64,000 nt of DNA from Dreissena polymorpha (Eukaryota > Mollusca > Bivalvia > Myida > Dreissenidae), in assembly GCF_020536995.1 (NCBI RefSeq), contig NC_068366.1:66332798-66396797 (forward strand). Direction: 5' to 3'. The translations under genes and the position numbers were made by a program. Below the pieces are notes generated by a model. It saw only the letters and a program-made list of their open reading frames with translations, had not been told where the DNA came from and did not search any database. This document shows, piece by piece, positions 45,906 through 57,600 of this stretch. The first letter of the stretch is position 1. Every line of letters begins with the position of its first letter.

Positions 45906-47539
45906 AGGCAATGCAACGCAGTAAACCAGCGCATCATATGGCTTCTTCGAGTGAGGTCTTTGTTGCTTCTCTCATGCATCCAGTGGGTTAAGATATTGTT
46001 ACAGAAGCTAAACACACATCATGATCGAAGACATTACCCATATCGTCGGCTTGTCTTGTTGCCGCTACTAACAGGCTTTGAAATGGAAGTTGTGGGCTTA
46101 CATGTAGAATTTCGTTTCCGGCTTACAGCATAGAATGCGTTGTTCAATGTCAATATGCTAATTAACTTAACATTTCTTAACAGTAGATATAACTTTATTG
46201 TGAATTCCCCAACATAATTCTTTAAGCTTTTGTCGATTCGATTGTGTCTTCTTTAGTGTTAAAATATGTTTTTCTCAAACAGATATTTATGATATTGACT
46301 GGAAGTCGCCTGGAAAATCTCCAAACCTAAACGATATACGCTCCTGAAATTATTCTGTGCATTTTTTCGCAAACCATCTTCACTGCTGAATCGTTTGACA
46401 ATTACAATACATAAGCTGAAAGTTAGCAAAGCATAGCATTTCCCAACAGTGCTGACGTGTATTTTGATCTCATCAATAAAAAAACATAGAACAACTAAAT
46501 ATCGCATATTATCCTATAATTAACGATACTGTCTGAAATATAAGTTGCGTGTGATTAGTATGTACCGGGTTAGACTTTTTTCACTTAACGTGAATACCAG
46601 GTTAAAGAGATTGAATAGTTTATACCATTTCGTATCACTGTGCCAATCCGGCCAGTATGCATTTGCAATCTAACTGCGGTGACATATGCAAAGTAAAAAA
46701 TATATATGAGACTGGTCGTGGGCATCGCCGTTGCTGCATAATCCTTAGAACAGTTTTATCAGATACCAAACACGTTTCAAATGACAATAATACAATTGTA
46801 ACTAGAGTGACTGTATGTATGGTAGGGACTCTTATCTCCATCCCACAAAATAACCCACACCGTCGTGAAAATGAGTCGAAATCGAGTGTCCCGTTTGAAT
46901 ATTATTGGCGTTATTAAGCAGATGTGAAAATTAAGCCTGAGTAGTTTAAGCGATAAGCCTTAGAAGTAAAAGAATATCGAATGACGAAGAGTGTTGAAGA
47001 GCACCAGGTCATTTAGTTGAAAACCTGTTTAAATAATAGTCGGAACCCACAACCTTTGAAAATCGGTATGTTGTCCTAGTATGTTTATAATATAGTGTTT
47101 ACGGAATACATTTGTTTCGACGACATAATGCTATTTCAGTTAGTCAAAGATGACATCAGCTTATTTATTTCAAGGGCAAACAACACCAGTATTGTTCTTA
47201 TGCCTGCTTATAAACAGTACAAGGTGAAGTCCCTATCCTGAGCGCACAATTGTAATAAGCAACGCAAAATGAAGTTGCCGACAGCGTAGTAATTAACAAA
47301 AAATGATGATTGCAACATAATTTTAAACAACGGAAAACAAAACAAATGGCCACCGACACAATACGAAGGTCCCAAAGGCAATAACATTCGACTCAAAATC
47401 ATCATATTCAACTGGATACTTACATAGTTATGATCATTAATAGATTTTTGCAGCCATCATAAAACACAACCTTTCCGGAGGTGCAATATCGGTATATTGA
47501 CCTAAAATAAATGTCACAGCGAGACGTTTGTACAAATCG
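45906..47539. other. No gene seen
   Basis: AT-rich. Short open frames near 45951, 46635 and 46657 show no recognised domain and overlap on both strands. Confidence 0.5.
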
Positions 47540-48614
47540 TTAAGGTAGCGCACCCCTAATGGGCACATATCCAAATATAATTTAATTAATTATTTTCATA
47601 ATCAGCATCATTTCACTGAACTACATGCAAATTTGTAGGTAGGCTTTCCATGCTTTAAAAAAAAAATATAGCGATTTTTTCAAAACCACCCTCACGCTCG
47701 GCTTTTGTCCAGTTTATTTTCACCCCTGGGGTATATAAAAGTTCCATAATTCATTCAGATTTCCAAATATGGGCATGCAGTTGGTGTGTACAGATGCAGT
47801 AAAGGTGTTTAAAGTTTAAACACGATGAAATAAGTATTCTTTTATAGACATTTATTTTTTACAATTTTTATGTATGGAATAGCGCCATGAAATGTAAGTG
47901 ATTTCAGCCAAGTAAAAATTGGGTCGGTTAAAAACAAAGTGGCATAAAATTCAAAATAGTATCATTTAAGTTATATTTTAAACTTATTTTTTTATAGAAA
48001 CACTATATACAGCAAAAATACCAAGAAATAGACAGATTTACCGTTTACTTTTTGAAATAAAAATAAAAATGCAACATGCATCATTCGTATTTTCAGCAGT
48101 AATTTACCCAATTTAGCCATAACGTTGTTTTAATTTTAAAAATTGAAGGATGATCTTACAATTTTCAACATATTTAACAATAAACATAGCTTATATGCTA
48201 TATTAAATCAAATTACGTTAGAAAAGAAATAAAACGCGTCGCAAAACGTATGCGATGTCGGCAGGATTCGAACCTGCGCTGGCTGTTCCCAAAAGATTTC
48301 TAGCCCATCGCCTTAACCACTCGGCCACGACAACTTCACATCAGTGCTATCTTAAATTAGATATCCATAAGTAAACAGGTAAAAAGGCTCATCGATCTTT
48401 GAAGAAATCGCGAAATCGTATTTTTCAGATGATAATTGGATCAAAGTCAATATTTATAGTGAAAATAATGTATTCTAAATGAATTAGGTAAACACATATC
48501 AAATTTCGAACTTTGAAAACAATAAAATGCATCTCTCGGAAATAACCGATCATTTAAGATCGGCAATGATCGTAAAATAAATCGCGGGAAATCATTAAAG
48601 GTGCGCTACGTTAA
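47540..48614 (-). mobile_element. TTAA-ended 1.07 kb element carrying a tRNA-Ser-like sequence
   Basis: TTAA followed by GGTAGCGCACC at the left, and GGTGCGCTACG followed by TTAA at the right. The 11 bp inverted ends differ at one base, and TTAA fits a piggyBac-like target duplication. The interior is AT-rich with no coding frame, apart from the tRNA-like sequence at 48253-48334 on the minus strand. Confidence 0.7.
48253..48334 (-). tRNA. tRNA-Ser(AGA)-like, probably pseudogene or element-borne
   Basis: The 82-base minus-strand sequence starts GTTGTCGTGGCCGAGTGG. The D arm and A box (TGGCCGAGTGGTTAAGGCG) are perfect, as are the T arm and B box (GCAGGTTCGAATCCTGC). The loop CTAGAAA gives anticodon AGA (serine, UCU codons), and a short variable arm can form (TGG/CCA). 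The acceptor stem has one mismatch; the anticodon stem ATGGG/TCTTT has a mismatch and wobble pairs, unlike functional tRNA-Ser. It lies inside a TTAA-ended mobile element. Confidence 0.75.
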
Positions 48615-49599
48615 GCCTATACGCGTCACGGGTAGCTTGTATTCACACACTTTGTCTGAATTTCTTGATACAAACTTTGTCTGGAAAACAAGGCGAGTCA
48701 AAAGATGTGACAGAATGTGACATATGTACCCTATAAATGCTTTTTTAATGTGAGGGACATTACATAATAGGGAACTAGAGAAAAAAAATCAGTACGAGTA
48801 AAAAAAATTAATAACCTTGAATCTGTAGTTTTTACCTGAACATTTCAATGTTAAAAATGGGAGTTGTACGCGACACCTCGTCTGATCATGGGAAATAATA
48901 AAACGAATTTATATTCAAATCCTCCTAGCCATGTAAATGTAACATGAACGGAAATAGATATTCACCATTTATGAAATTATTTGTGAAAATCGCCAATCCC
49001 CATGGATCAAAGTTTTTTTACCTCGATACAACGTATGGCCTTTGAAAATTTAACGCTTTTGCAGCCTTTATATAACTTTATTTATGTAATTGTATTTCGA
49101 TGGGAGAGAACCATATATGGGGTGACTTAAAACTAGACCGCCCGCATCATTGGACGAGCTTTACTGAAAATAACTCACAGACAGTATAGTGTACAAAATA
49201 ATAAAGACCCCGCGTTTCCCCGTTGATAAAAGGCTATGCATCTAAGACCTGATAATTTGTTCCTCACTTTTTAGCTACGACTTGTTTTATTGAACATAAA
49301 ATCATATTATTATGTATGTTATTATTCTTAATACCATGGGCTTCATGTAATATAAAACTTAAGATTATACCAATGCGTTGACTTATATAAACTACTTTGT
49401 AGGCAATATCTGTTTTTGAAAATGAAAAAGAAGTTATATTTTTTCTTGACGGTTGTATACATTCTTTAAGTTTTATTGCCGAATCGATGTTAGCTGTAAT
49501 TATTTCTTTTTTTTCAAGCTATCTATCTGTAGGCAATAACTTAATATAACGAATATGTAATTAATGTCACACACAGCTTTATTATGGTTAGAAAAAGAT
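48615..49599. other. No gene seen
   Basis: AT-rich sequence without supported features. Confidence 0.6.
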
Positions 49600-50075
49600 C
49601 CTTACATGTGTACTGTTTTATTGATTTTGCCTTTCTTATTTTTGTTTTGTTTTTATTGTTGTTGTTGCATTTTCACACTAACAAAATATTACTGATGAAA
49701 AACTAAGTTCACTGCAAATTACTAAAATAGTTCGAAAAGGGATTCTCGTTATTCCTTTTTTTAAAAGACCTTTATTAGCAATAATTATTATACTTTTATA
49801 CATGTTGTTGTTGTTCTTTGGTAATCTTAATTTTGATTTTTTTTAATGTAACAACAAAATGCTGTAGCGGTTTAAGCGAACTGTTGCAATTTTGGTACGT
49901 CTCGTTTTTAATGTATTTTCTTCAATTTCACCTTTGAACTCGTTGTCTGTGACATGATATCCGTCTAGAATAATTCGTGTCATCTCTATCAGATTTCCTC
50001 CTTTTTAATTTCAGATATTTCAGGAAATGGTGATAAAATATTATTCATATGCCTCACCTGTTGTCACAATACATC
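49600..50075 (-). repeat. Long dispersed repeat, copy 2 of an inverted pair
   Basis: Reverse-complement relative of 22399-22850. It includes GGATTCTCGTTATTCC, CATGTTGTTGTTGTTCTTTG, GGTACGTCTCGTTTTTAA and CATGATATCCGTCTAGAATA. The two copies lie 27 kb apart in opposite orientation. Confidence 0.75.
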
Positions 50076-50486
50076 TATATTCATTGAAAAATGTGACCTG
50101 TAAAAGCTTATCAAGACTCGTTATGTTCTGTTCATAAATATCAGATTACTTTAAGGCTTCACTGAAAAAACGCGATCTCTCTTGATGAAAAAATCGAGTT
50201 TTTACTAAATAATGGTCATATTTTGTAAGATAAGTTACTATATAAACATATTTTGTAATAGTCGAACATGGTTCTTGTTATAATTTGAAATGTCTAAGTT
50301 TGATTTTTGTACTATTGCACATAGTGTATTCAATATATTGTGAGAAAGCTTGCGATGAATCGCATAGAAGAGAAAATAAACAGTGTGTGATTTAAATTTT
50401 AAATTTTCTGGATCCAAACTGACAGTTTCCAAATGCATGAAATTGATGATTATGTTCTGGTAAGCTGCGTTATTGAATTCAAAGAT

Positions 50487-50658
50487 CTTTTCTCGACGTG
50501 TTTTAAATACAACTAGCATTAAAATTACCAACAATACTTGAAAACAATGCAACAGTTAACACGACTGAAACTATCTTGAATTCTACGAAGGTCAGTTCTT
50601 CTGGAATCCGATTATAAAGTGATCTGCCGTTTGCAATAGCAAACGTAGTGCCGCTTCT
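50487..50658 (-). pseudogene. Receptor N-terminus with TM1, inverted
   Basis: The minus strand reads RSGTTFAIANGRSLYNRIPE, ELTFVEFKIVSVVLTVALFS, SSIVGN, then after a one-base shift LMLVVFKTRREKIFEFNN. A hydrophilic lead-in, a hydrophobic helix with the GN pair typical of TM1 of rhodopsin-like receptors, and a basic first intracellular loop (KTRREK) are visible. It points away from the TM2-TM7 part that starts 60 bases to the right on the other strand. So either one gene was broken by an inversion or two related genes are head to head. Confidence 0.5.
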
Positions 50659-50716
50659 TCTTAACACGTAAGCGTTCTACGCCGTTCACCGCGCAACGCG
50701 TACACCGAGCCTGTGC

Positions 50717-51523
50717 AGGTTTCATTCGCGCTTTTTGATAATTTGTCACGTAGTTACATCGTTGTGTTTCATAATTGAACAAATTTTATACGATACTACC
50801 TACAGAAGCTTACATCAGGTGGCAAATGGAATAATAATTCCGTTAAAATTTATCACATTGGCCCTGATGAGTGTAGACCGCCTGATCCTGCTTGCCGACA
50901 ACAGAATCTACATCCGCTATATTACATGCAGAAGGGCAAGAAATGTATCTCTCTTTGTTTGGATCATGTTTGTTTCGTAAATTTATACAATTAACAGGTA
51001 TGTGTGTGACCCCCTTCCTTACGAATTTTCGGATTCTTGTTTTACGCACATTGTGTACAACGCAGGCGCCCTTTGTATAATTGTGATTGGTGGTTCGTAC
51101 ATAGCTTACATATTTATAATAATCAAAATCAAAACCATTGGAGAAGTAAACGGTGGGCCAGGCAAGAAATGCTGGGTTCAAGAAATGTTGGGACGATCTG
51201 ATCAATCCACTGCGTTAGTTTGGCTTTATATCATATTTATCACACTGTTTATGATCTTTGCGGTCATTGCTATTGTTATCAAATACATTACAAACAATCG
51301 TATGCATTCGATTATCTTTATTAACCTTTTTCATTTGAGCAACGCCTCAGCTGACCCTTGCTTGTATGTGTTCTGGTTCCGACAATGCAGACTGGAGGTT
51401 ATACAACTGACCTCCATCTGTGTACCGAAGCTGAAACCGCGTGTTGAAAGAATGCGGATAGAAATAGTTAAAATAGTGACTATGAACCAAGGCAAGAAAA
51501 TTGAATCATATACCTGCAACTGA
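50717..51523 (+). pseudogene. Rhodopsin-like G-protein-coupled receptor, TM2 to C-terminus, one in-frame stop
   Basis: A single frame holds AFLIICHVVTSLCFIIEQ (TM2), GIIIPLKFITLALMSVDRLI (TM3 with a DRL/DRY-like end), TCRRARNVSLFVWIMFVS (TM4), a TAA (50978-50980), then IYTINRYVCDPLPYEFSDSC (loop 2 with Cys), AGALCIIVIGGSYIAYIFII (TM5), WLYIIFITLFMIFAVIAIVI (TM6) and NLFHLSNASADPCLYVFWFR (TM7 with DPxxY in place of NPxxY). A cytoplasmic tail follows. It couples extracellular ligands to G proteins in intact relatives; the ligand is unknown. The stop is the only break in this part. TM1 is missing on this strand but an apparent TM1 lies inverted upstream. Confidence 0.75.
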
Positions 51524-52889
51524 ATCGATGTAGTACATGATGGAAGTACTACGTCTCTGAATAAAAAAGTTAAAAACTTGTACATTACAACATGACGGGA
51601 ACCTTTGATTCAAGTCAAATCAATCATGTGCGAGTAAATGCAATATTAAGGCTTGACGTTTGATGATAGATAATGTTTGATTACATAATGATATATGAAC
51701 GAAGATTATGATAACATCAAATACACCTTGAAAAGTGGTAAGTCATGAAATAATGTAATATGAACAGTTCAACAGTGTCCCGCTTCTGTCAGTGACATTT
51801 ACCTATTTACAGAGCATATACGCAGATGACAAACTATGTCACAACCAAACATTCAAAAGAGGAACGTAAAGTGATTTGTTCACATGAATGATGCTCATAT
51901 CCCCGTCGCATTGTGATACACTTACGAAATTGCAAGAATGCATATACAAATGCGCAATAGATGGAGCAGGAAATCAAAACATAGGAATAACGTGGATTGT
52001 AAACAAAGATCAACGTGGTTTTTGTCTTTACATATTATGAGAATAGAAGCACACAGTTATTTATAGGTAAAAGCTATTGCGTAGTATATTCTATAGAAAC
52101 ACGTATTTGTCAAGGTCTTAATTACGATAAATGTTAGTAATAAATAAAGTAAATGCAGATTAAAACTGTTGTTTTTTATGCATTTTACTTCACCTTTTTC
52201 TTCGTATTTAACTATGAAATAACATTACTTAAATAACACATGAAATAAGTCCTACACGACGTAAGGAACGTGCATTACGTTCTTCCCGCCCAGCACGGTG
52301 ACAGCAATATGTAAGGTACCGCAATAACAAACATGTAAAATATTACATATTTTTCTTAATGTGTATGAAATGAAGATACTTAAGCAACCATTTTTTCTTC
52401 GTTTTAGTAATCGTCTTAAAGTGTTGTATGCACTCTTATCACTGTGTACTGGAATTGCGACACCTGAAGGTTTTCATGGGATGGAATGAGTAAGGAAATC
52501 GTATGTAGACGCGATACTTCAGTTTGAATAAACACTGATAATTTAAAATAACTTTTCGACACTTCCCACCTTCATAGCATCGCGGACTATGATAATTATG
52601 CAGGGAAGTATTGTCAACATGTTAAATTTAAGCAGCTGACAGCGGCGGCATGTTGTAGACGCAAAGCATATTATTTTCCTTTTTAATAAGTTTTCATTTT
52701 TTAGAACTATTTCACATACAACAGTGTTCTTGGTAAAGTAATTTATTGGCATTTAACAAAGAGGTAAGACGTCTTCGTAGCAGTATCAACAACTAATTTC
52801 TACGCCTCAAATAGATTAAGCATGGATACATTACATCTCTACAGTTATAAAACAGTAAGTATACAAATAAAATACCCTCAGACAACAAG

Positions 52890-52892
<3 letters not shown>
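51524..52892. other. No gene seen
   Basis: AT-rich sequence after the receptor. No further exon recognised. Confidence 0.55.

Positions 52893-52966
<74 letters not shown>
52893..52966. repeat. (AT)n microsatellite
   Basis: Uninterrupted AT dinucleotide run of about 74 bases, next to the hairpin at 52990. Confidence 0.97.
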
Positions 52967-52967
<1 letters not shown>

Positions 52968-52989
52968 CAAAGTCTCTATTACGGTCTTA

Positions 52990-53123
52990 ATCAGCGGCCA
53001 TTTTTTATTTTCGTGCAGGAATAAACGTTAATAAAAGGGCGCGTAAACAACGTTGACGCCGGAAATGCACGACGTCATTTCCGTTCATAATGAAACATCT
53101 GAAAATAAAAAATGGCCGCTGAT
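52990..53123. repeat. Perfect 23 bp inverted repeat with 88 base loop
   Basis: The arm at 52990-53012, beginning ATCAGCGGCCATTTTTTATT, is exactly complementary to 53101-53123. The loop contains CGACGTCATTTCCG. It could be a small hairpin element; no terminal duplication was identified. Confidence 0.8.
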
Positions 53124-55670
53124 GAAGACTGTGAGGTCGGCAAAGCTTCGGCAAAAAATAAGTACAGCGTTTTTGTTTATTTATATATATTTATTTATAT
53201 ATATGCAAAAGCATAGTTTTGCCGTCTCAAACACGATATTAAACCACTTTGTTGTTGCTGTATCAAGTGTTAAAACCGTTTGTTTAAAATTGTGAAAATA
53301 AGATGTTATTTTATGTGAGCATTTAAAATGCTTGTCATTCAATTTTTGAAATCTGAAACGAGTTTCCGAATTTGGTTAATGATAACGAGGTCCATCTAAA
53401 AATAAATATTTCTAGACAAAAGCGGGCGAAAGTTATGCTTCATGTGCAACGTCGCATCATGCTCACGTAAAGCTTAGTAATTAATTTAATACTTCATTAC
53501 TGAATACAAAAATCGTGGTGCAAAGAACGTTGAAGTTATTACTTTCAGTAACATAATGTGTCGTCACATTGTTTAATATTGCAAACGTTTTCTCTAAATT
53601 AAAACATTGAGATAGGTCAGAATAGATCTGTTTTGTTGTGTTTGTGTGTTAACATAAACTGAGAACTTGCAGTACGTTTGGTGGCTATTTTAATACTACA
53701 TCGTATGAACAGTGACGATCATGCAGAAGTACATAGAGGGCGTGGTTATGATACACATGATTGAACATTAACCAATCAGGTGCATTATAAATACATAACA
53801 ATTATCCCCCTTTTAAAATTCATTGATTCCTAAAATAAAAATATACAAGAAGATACATATAATATAGCATTCAATAATTGGAAGGAACCAGCAACATTTT
53901 TATGTTTTTTTAACATAGTTCGCATTATTTTAAAAATGGGGCAATGTAGTGCAATTAAACGAAGATTTATTAATCCACACATGTAAAAACAATACAATCA
54001 CCACCCATTTGGAAACGGAGGGACATTTATAAGTTGTGTCATGGTGGAGTTTTTGAAAGCAAGTTGATGTATTTTGCCTGTGTCACGAGAACATGTTTAC
54101 CAGATTGATAAGCTCATGCCATCAAACAATTGCGCTCAATATATACTAGGTACTACATGCACACACGCATTGGCCTCTTGCGGATCTAATGGATAATTTT
54201 GCATTTTTCTAAACGAGATGGTATCAATGCCAAGGAGGTGGCGCTAAGGACAGGCGGTGGCGCCGATGCACGATATATAAATTAGCACAATACTTACATT
54301 TGATAAATAATGCTCCTGTTCATATTTCTTGGTATATTTTAACGTATATATGTATTCCAAATCTCTATAAAACCTATACATTCTCTAAAACAACAAGATG
54401 TAAATATATAAGTAACCAACCCAATGAAGATATCAGCAACCTGAATAAAACATATTGTGCGATATAAACCAAAAATATGTAATACTAAATAAGACCTATA
54501 ACACACTTATCAACATTCTCACAATATTAATTCAGCAACAATTGTATAAGATAATTCACGAAGAAATCATCAAACGAAAATATGAGATATGTACCCTAAC
54601 CCAAATGCTTAATTTACTGAAAGGAAAAGGTGGACGAATCTTGATTAGGCAAGAATAGTAAATAACGAATGTAAAAGCATAATACATTTGACAAACGTTC
54701 TTCTCTCAAACACATTACAAATGTGATTGATTTATTTATATATGTAAAGTTTATATGCTATCAAATGTATACCATGTTTGTTCGTAAAATAAACTATGAT
54801 TAAACTAAACGTTGAAAGGGGTCATTTTGGCCGTCTTGTTTTCGTTGTATGTGTGTAATTGTCTGTATTCTAGTGTAATGTATTGTCTTAATTAGAAGAT
54901 TTAGATGAGAAAAATGATGTTTCTGCAGTTTCATTACTCCTTTTTTCCAATTAAAAAGGACGTAAAACTTTCTTATGATTGACACTACAGTTTAAGATCA
55001 CGACGTAACCACACAATTATATTTCAAATTGTGATTGAATCTAATCATTGAATGCAAACTACTACGTGTTGAGTGAGTATTTAAATGATAATTATATTTT
55101 ACTTACAAAAATTGAGAAAAAGACACATTTTTTTGTTAATTTTAAAGGTAAGCTACAAACTTATTGACCATAGGTAAAAAAACTGTCTTAAAAAGAACAT
55201 GTTAAGACTGTTCGTTTCAAAACTAAAATAAAGTAATTTAAACATGTACGCACCGAGGTTATATTAGTGTGTAGGTTACAATGTTGTGTTTATAAATTTT
55301 AAGCGAAATAAGTATCAGTGTTTCAAATTGTGTATACCCTAATATAAAAATGATGTTAAAACATGTAGTTGTTACACTTTAGAACAATTATTTACTTAGC
55401 AAATACAACTTACATTAAACTTCCTCACATGTAAGGTATTGACGACTTACAGTATTATAGTATCGCAATTTTATTGCATTTATCAGTCCTTGAGTACGTG
55501 CTTATGCCTAATTCAAAACTGAACAATTAGAAACAATTCCGATGTGCAAGTTAAATAAACATGCGTACATTTCTTTTAAGATGTTATGTTCATGACATAC
55601 ACATTTCCAGTATCCAAAATTCTTATTGCGTAGGTCATGTTAAACAAACATGCCTGTGTAATTGTTCTTT
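53124..55670. other. No gene seen
   Basis: A 2.5 kb AT-rich stretch with no supported gene, RNA or repeat. Confidence 0.55.
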
Positions 55671-55744
55671 CCATTTCATAATGAACTGAAGTTCTGTAAA
55701 CGACTAGCCATTTCATAATGAACTGAAGTTCTGTAAACGACTAG
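55671..55744. repeat. 37 bp direct duplication
   Basis: CCATTTCATAATGAACTGAA followed by GTTCTGTAAACGACTAG occurs twice in tandem without differences. Confidence 0.92.
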
Positions 55745-55854
55745 AGCCTCCCTTTGCACTTGATCGTACCCGAGTCAAACGGTTTAAATGTATTATGTTA
55801 TCTGTTTTGCAGAATAACAATCATGTCATTTTAAATTGATATCGAACAATTTTT

Positions 55855-56285
55855 TTTTATTTTTTTTTTGGGGGGGGGGGGGGGTTGAGAGGGGGTATAA
55901 TGTGGGGTGGGGTAATTTATTAGACGATCAAAAATAAAAAAGGAAACAAAAATTTGGGGGGGGGGGGGTAGGGGGGAGTAGGGGGGAGGTTGAGAGGGGG
56001 TATAATGTGGGGTGGGGTAATTTATTAGATAATGTTTGAAAAAAACTTTTTTTTTTTTTTGGGGGGGGGGGGTCTGGGGGGGGGGTAGGGGGATGAGAGG
56101 GGGTATAATTGGGGTGGGGTAATTTATTAGATGATGTAAAAAAATATGGGGGGGGGGAGGTTTGGGGGTAGGGGGGTGAGAGGGGGTATAATGTGGGGGT
56201 GTGGTAATTTATTAGATGATATTTAAAAAACATTTTTTTTGGAGGGTGGGGTTGGGGGTGGAGGGATTCTGGGTAGGGGCGTGAT
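55855..56285 (+). repeat. G-rich tandem array, about four units
   Basis: GAGAGGGGGTATAATGTGGG followed by GTGGGGTAATTTATTAGAT recurs at about 55887, 55992, 56094 and 56178. G-runs of up to 16 separate the units, with the poly-T/poly-A stretches between. Many G-runs of four or more on one strand make quadruplex formation plausible. The Pro-rich frame on the minus strand is an artefact. Homopolymer lengths may be unreliable. Confidence 0.85.
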
Positions 56286-56339
56286 GTATTGTTTGGGTGG
56301 AATCTCATTGTGGTATTCAGGTAATTGTTGTTTTGTCAA

Positions 56340-56820
56340 AGTAATAATAAAATGTGATCATAAATAAAGAAGTTATGGCAATTTAAGCAAAATGTTCAAT
56401 TATCTAAGTGTAAAAGGGGCCATACTTATGTCAAAATACTTGATAGTGGTCTGCTCTTGTTTATAGGTTGGGGTCATGTTGGTAAACAAGTATGCAAAAT
56501 ATAAAAGCAATATGTCAAAGGATATAGGAAATATTTGGGGTAGTACGCAAAGTTTAACATAGTTTTATCAATAATATGCATATTCTAAGTATAAAAGGGG
56601 CAATAATTCTGTTAAAATGCTTGATACAGTTGTATGCTATTGTTTATAGGTTGGGGTCATGATGGTAAACAAGTATGCAAAATATTAAATGAATACGTAA
56701 AGGGACATTGAAAATAGTTGGGGTAGTACGCAAACTTTAACATTTGCACGCTAACGCAGACGCCGGGATGAGTAGGATAGCTCCACTATATATATTTCAT
56801 ATATAATAGTCGAGCTAAAA
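56340..56820 (+). mobile_element. Pearl-like element fragment with two ~190 bp core units
   Basis: Two units share AAGTGTAAAAGGGGC, GTTTATAGGTTGGGGTCATG, AACAAGTATGCAAAATAT and TTGGGGTAGTACGCAAA. They are followed by the end module GCACGCTAACGCAGACGCCG, then GATGAGTAGGATAGCTCCAC and a palindromic terminus around TATATAATAGTCGAGCTAAA. A hairpin just before the 3' end fits rolling-circle-type elements. The left arm is not identified. Confidence 0.6.
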
Positions 56821-57417
56821 ATGTCTATAAATAGAAATTCCGCTCTCAGGACATTTCTTCTGCAGGTTTCATGGATACTATTAACAAACAAGTGTTTCAG
56901 GACATATACACGTCGGAATCGAATTAAAACACATAGCACCGAGTTAACGTTTTCATTCTGTTACTGGATATTATAGTAACGTATAATCATTGTATGCAGG
57001 ATTTCTGACGGATGCAATTTACAATGAAAATATTTGCATTTTATCGCAGTTTTTTGGGGGCCATGTTGTAAATAAAACACATACATAGCAGACAAAAAAG
57101 TTTATTAGAATCGTTGAATTCGATTTCAGTCTGCCATGTCTGAACGCAAATACTTATAGTCAGAGACGGCTCAATGTTTCCTGTTCTCTATACGTATTCG
57201 GAGGTTCAAGTATAAACTCCATTACAAAGCAAGGCATTTTAGTGTACGTACATGTATAAAAAACACTGTTTATAGTGTTAAAATATGACATTTTAAAATA
57301 ACAAATTCAATGAATTACCCTTTGTTTTTAGGAATTATTTATTTTTTCTTTGTTGAATATATCTTTGTGTAGATAGAGACATGTGAGTACGCATCAGTAT
57401 ACTGACGACCAAAACTT

Positions 57418-57600
57418 AAGAAATCAAACCAAATAGAGTTGTTGTTCTTTAGGACAAAAACAAAATAGAGTTGTTATTCTTAAAGAATCAAACTAAATAG
57501 AGTTGTAATTCTTAAGGAATCAAGCCAAATATAGTTGTTGTTCTTAAGGAATCAAACAAAATAGAGTTGTCGATAGTATGGAATCAAACCAAACAAAGTA
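57418..57600. repeat. ~33 bp tandem repeat, five units
   Basis: Unit AATCAAACCAAATAGAGTTG then TTGTTCTTAAGG, with 10-20% variation between units. Confidence 0.85.

Noticed and set aside
50979-50999. A 21-base GT...AG segment that would remove the receptor's stop
   Set aside because: Far shorter than any usual animal intron; an in-frame stop is the simpler reading.
55928-56308. 126-codon Pro-rich frame
   Set aside because: Translation of the G-rich array on the opposite strand.
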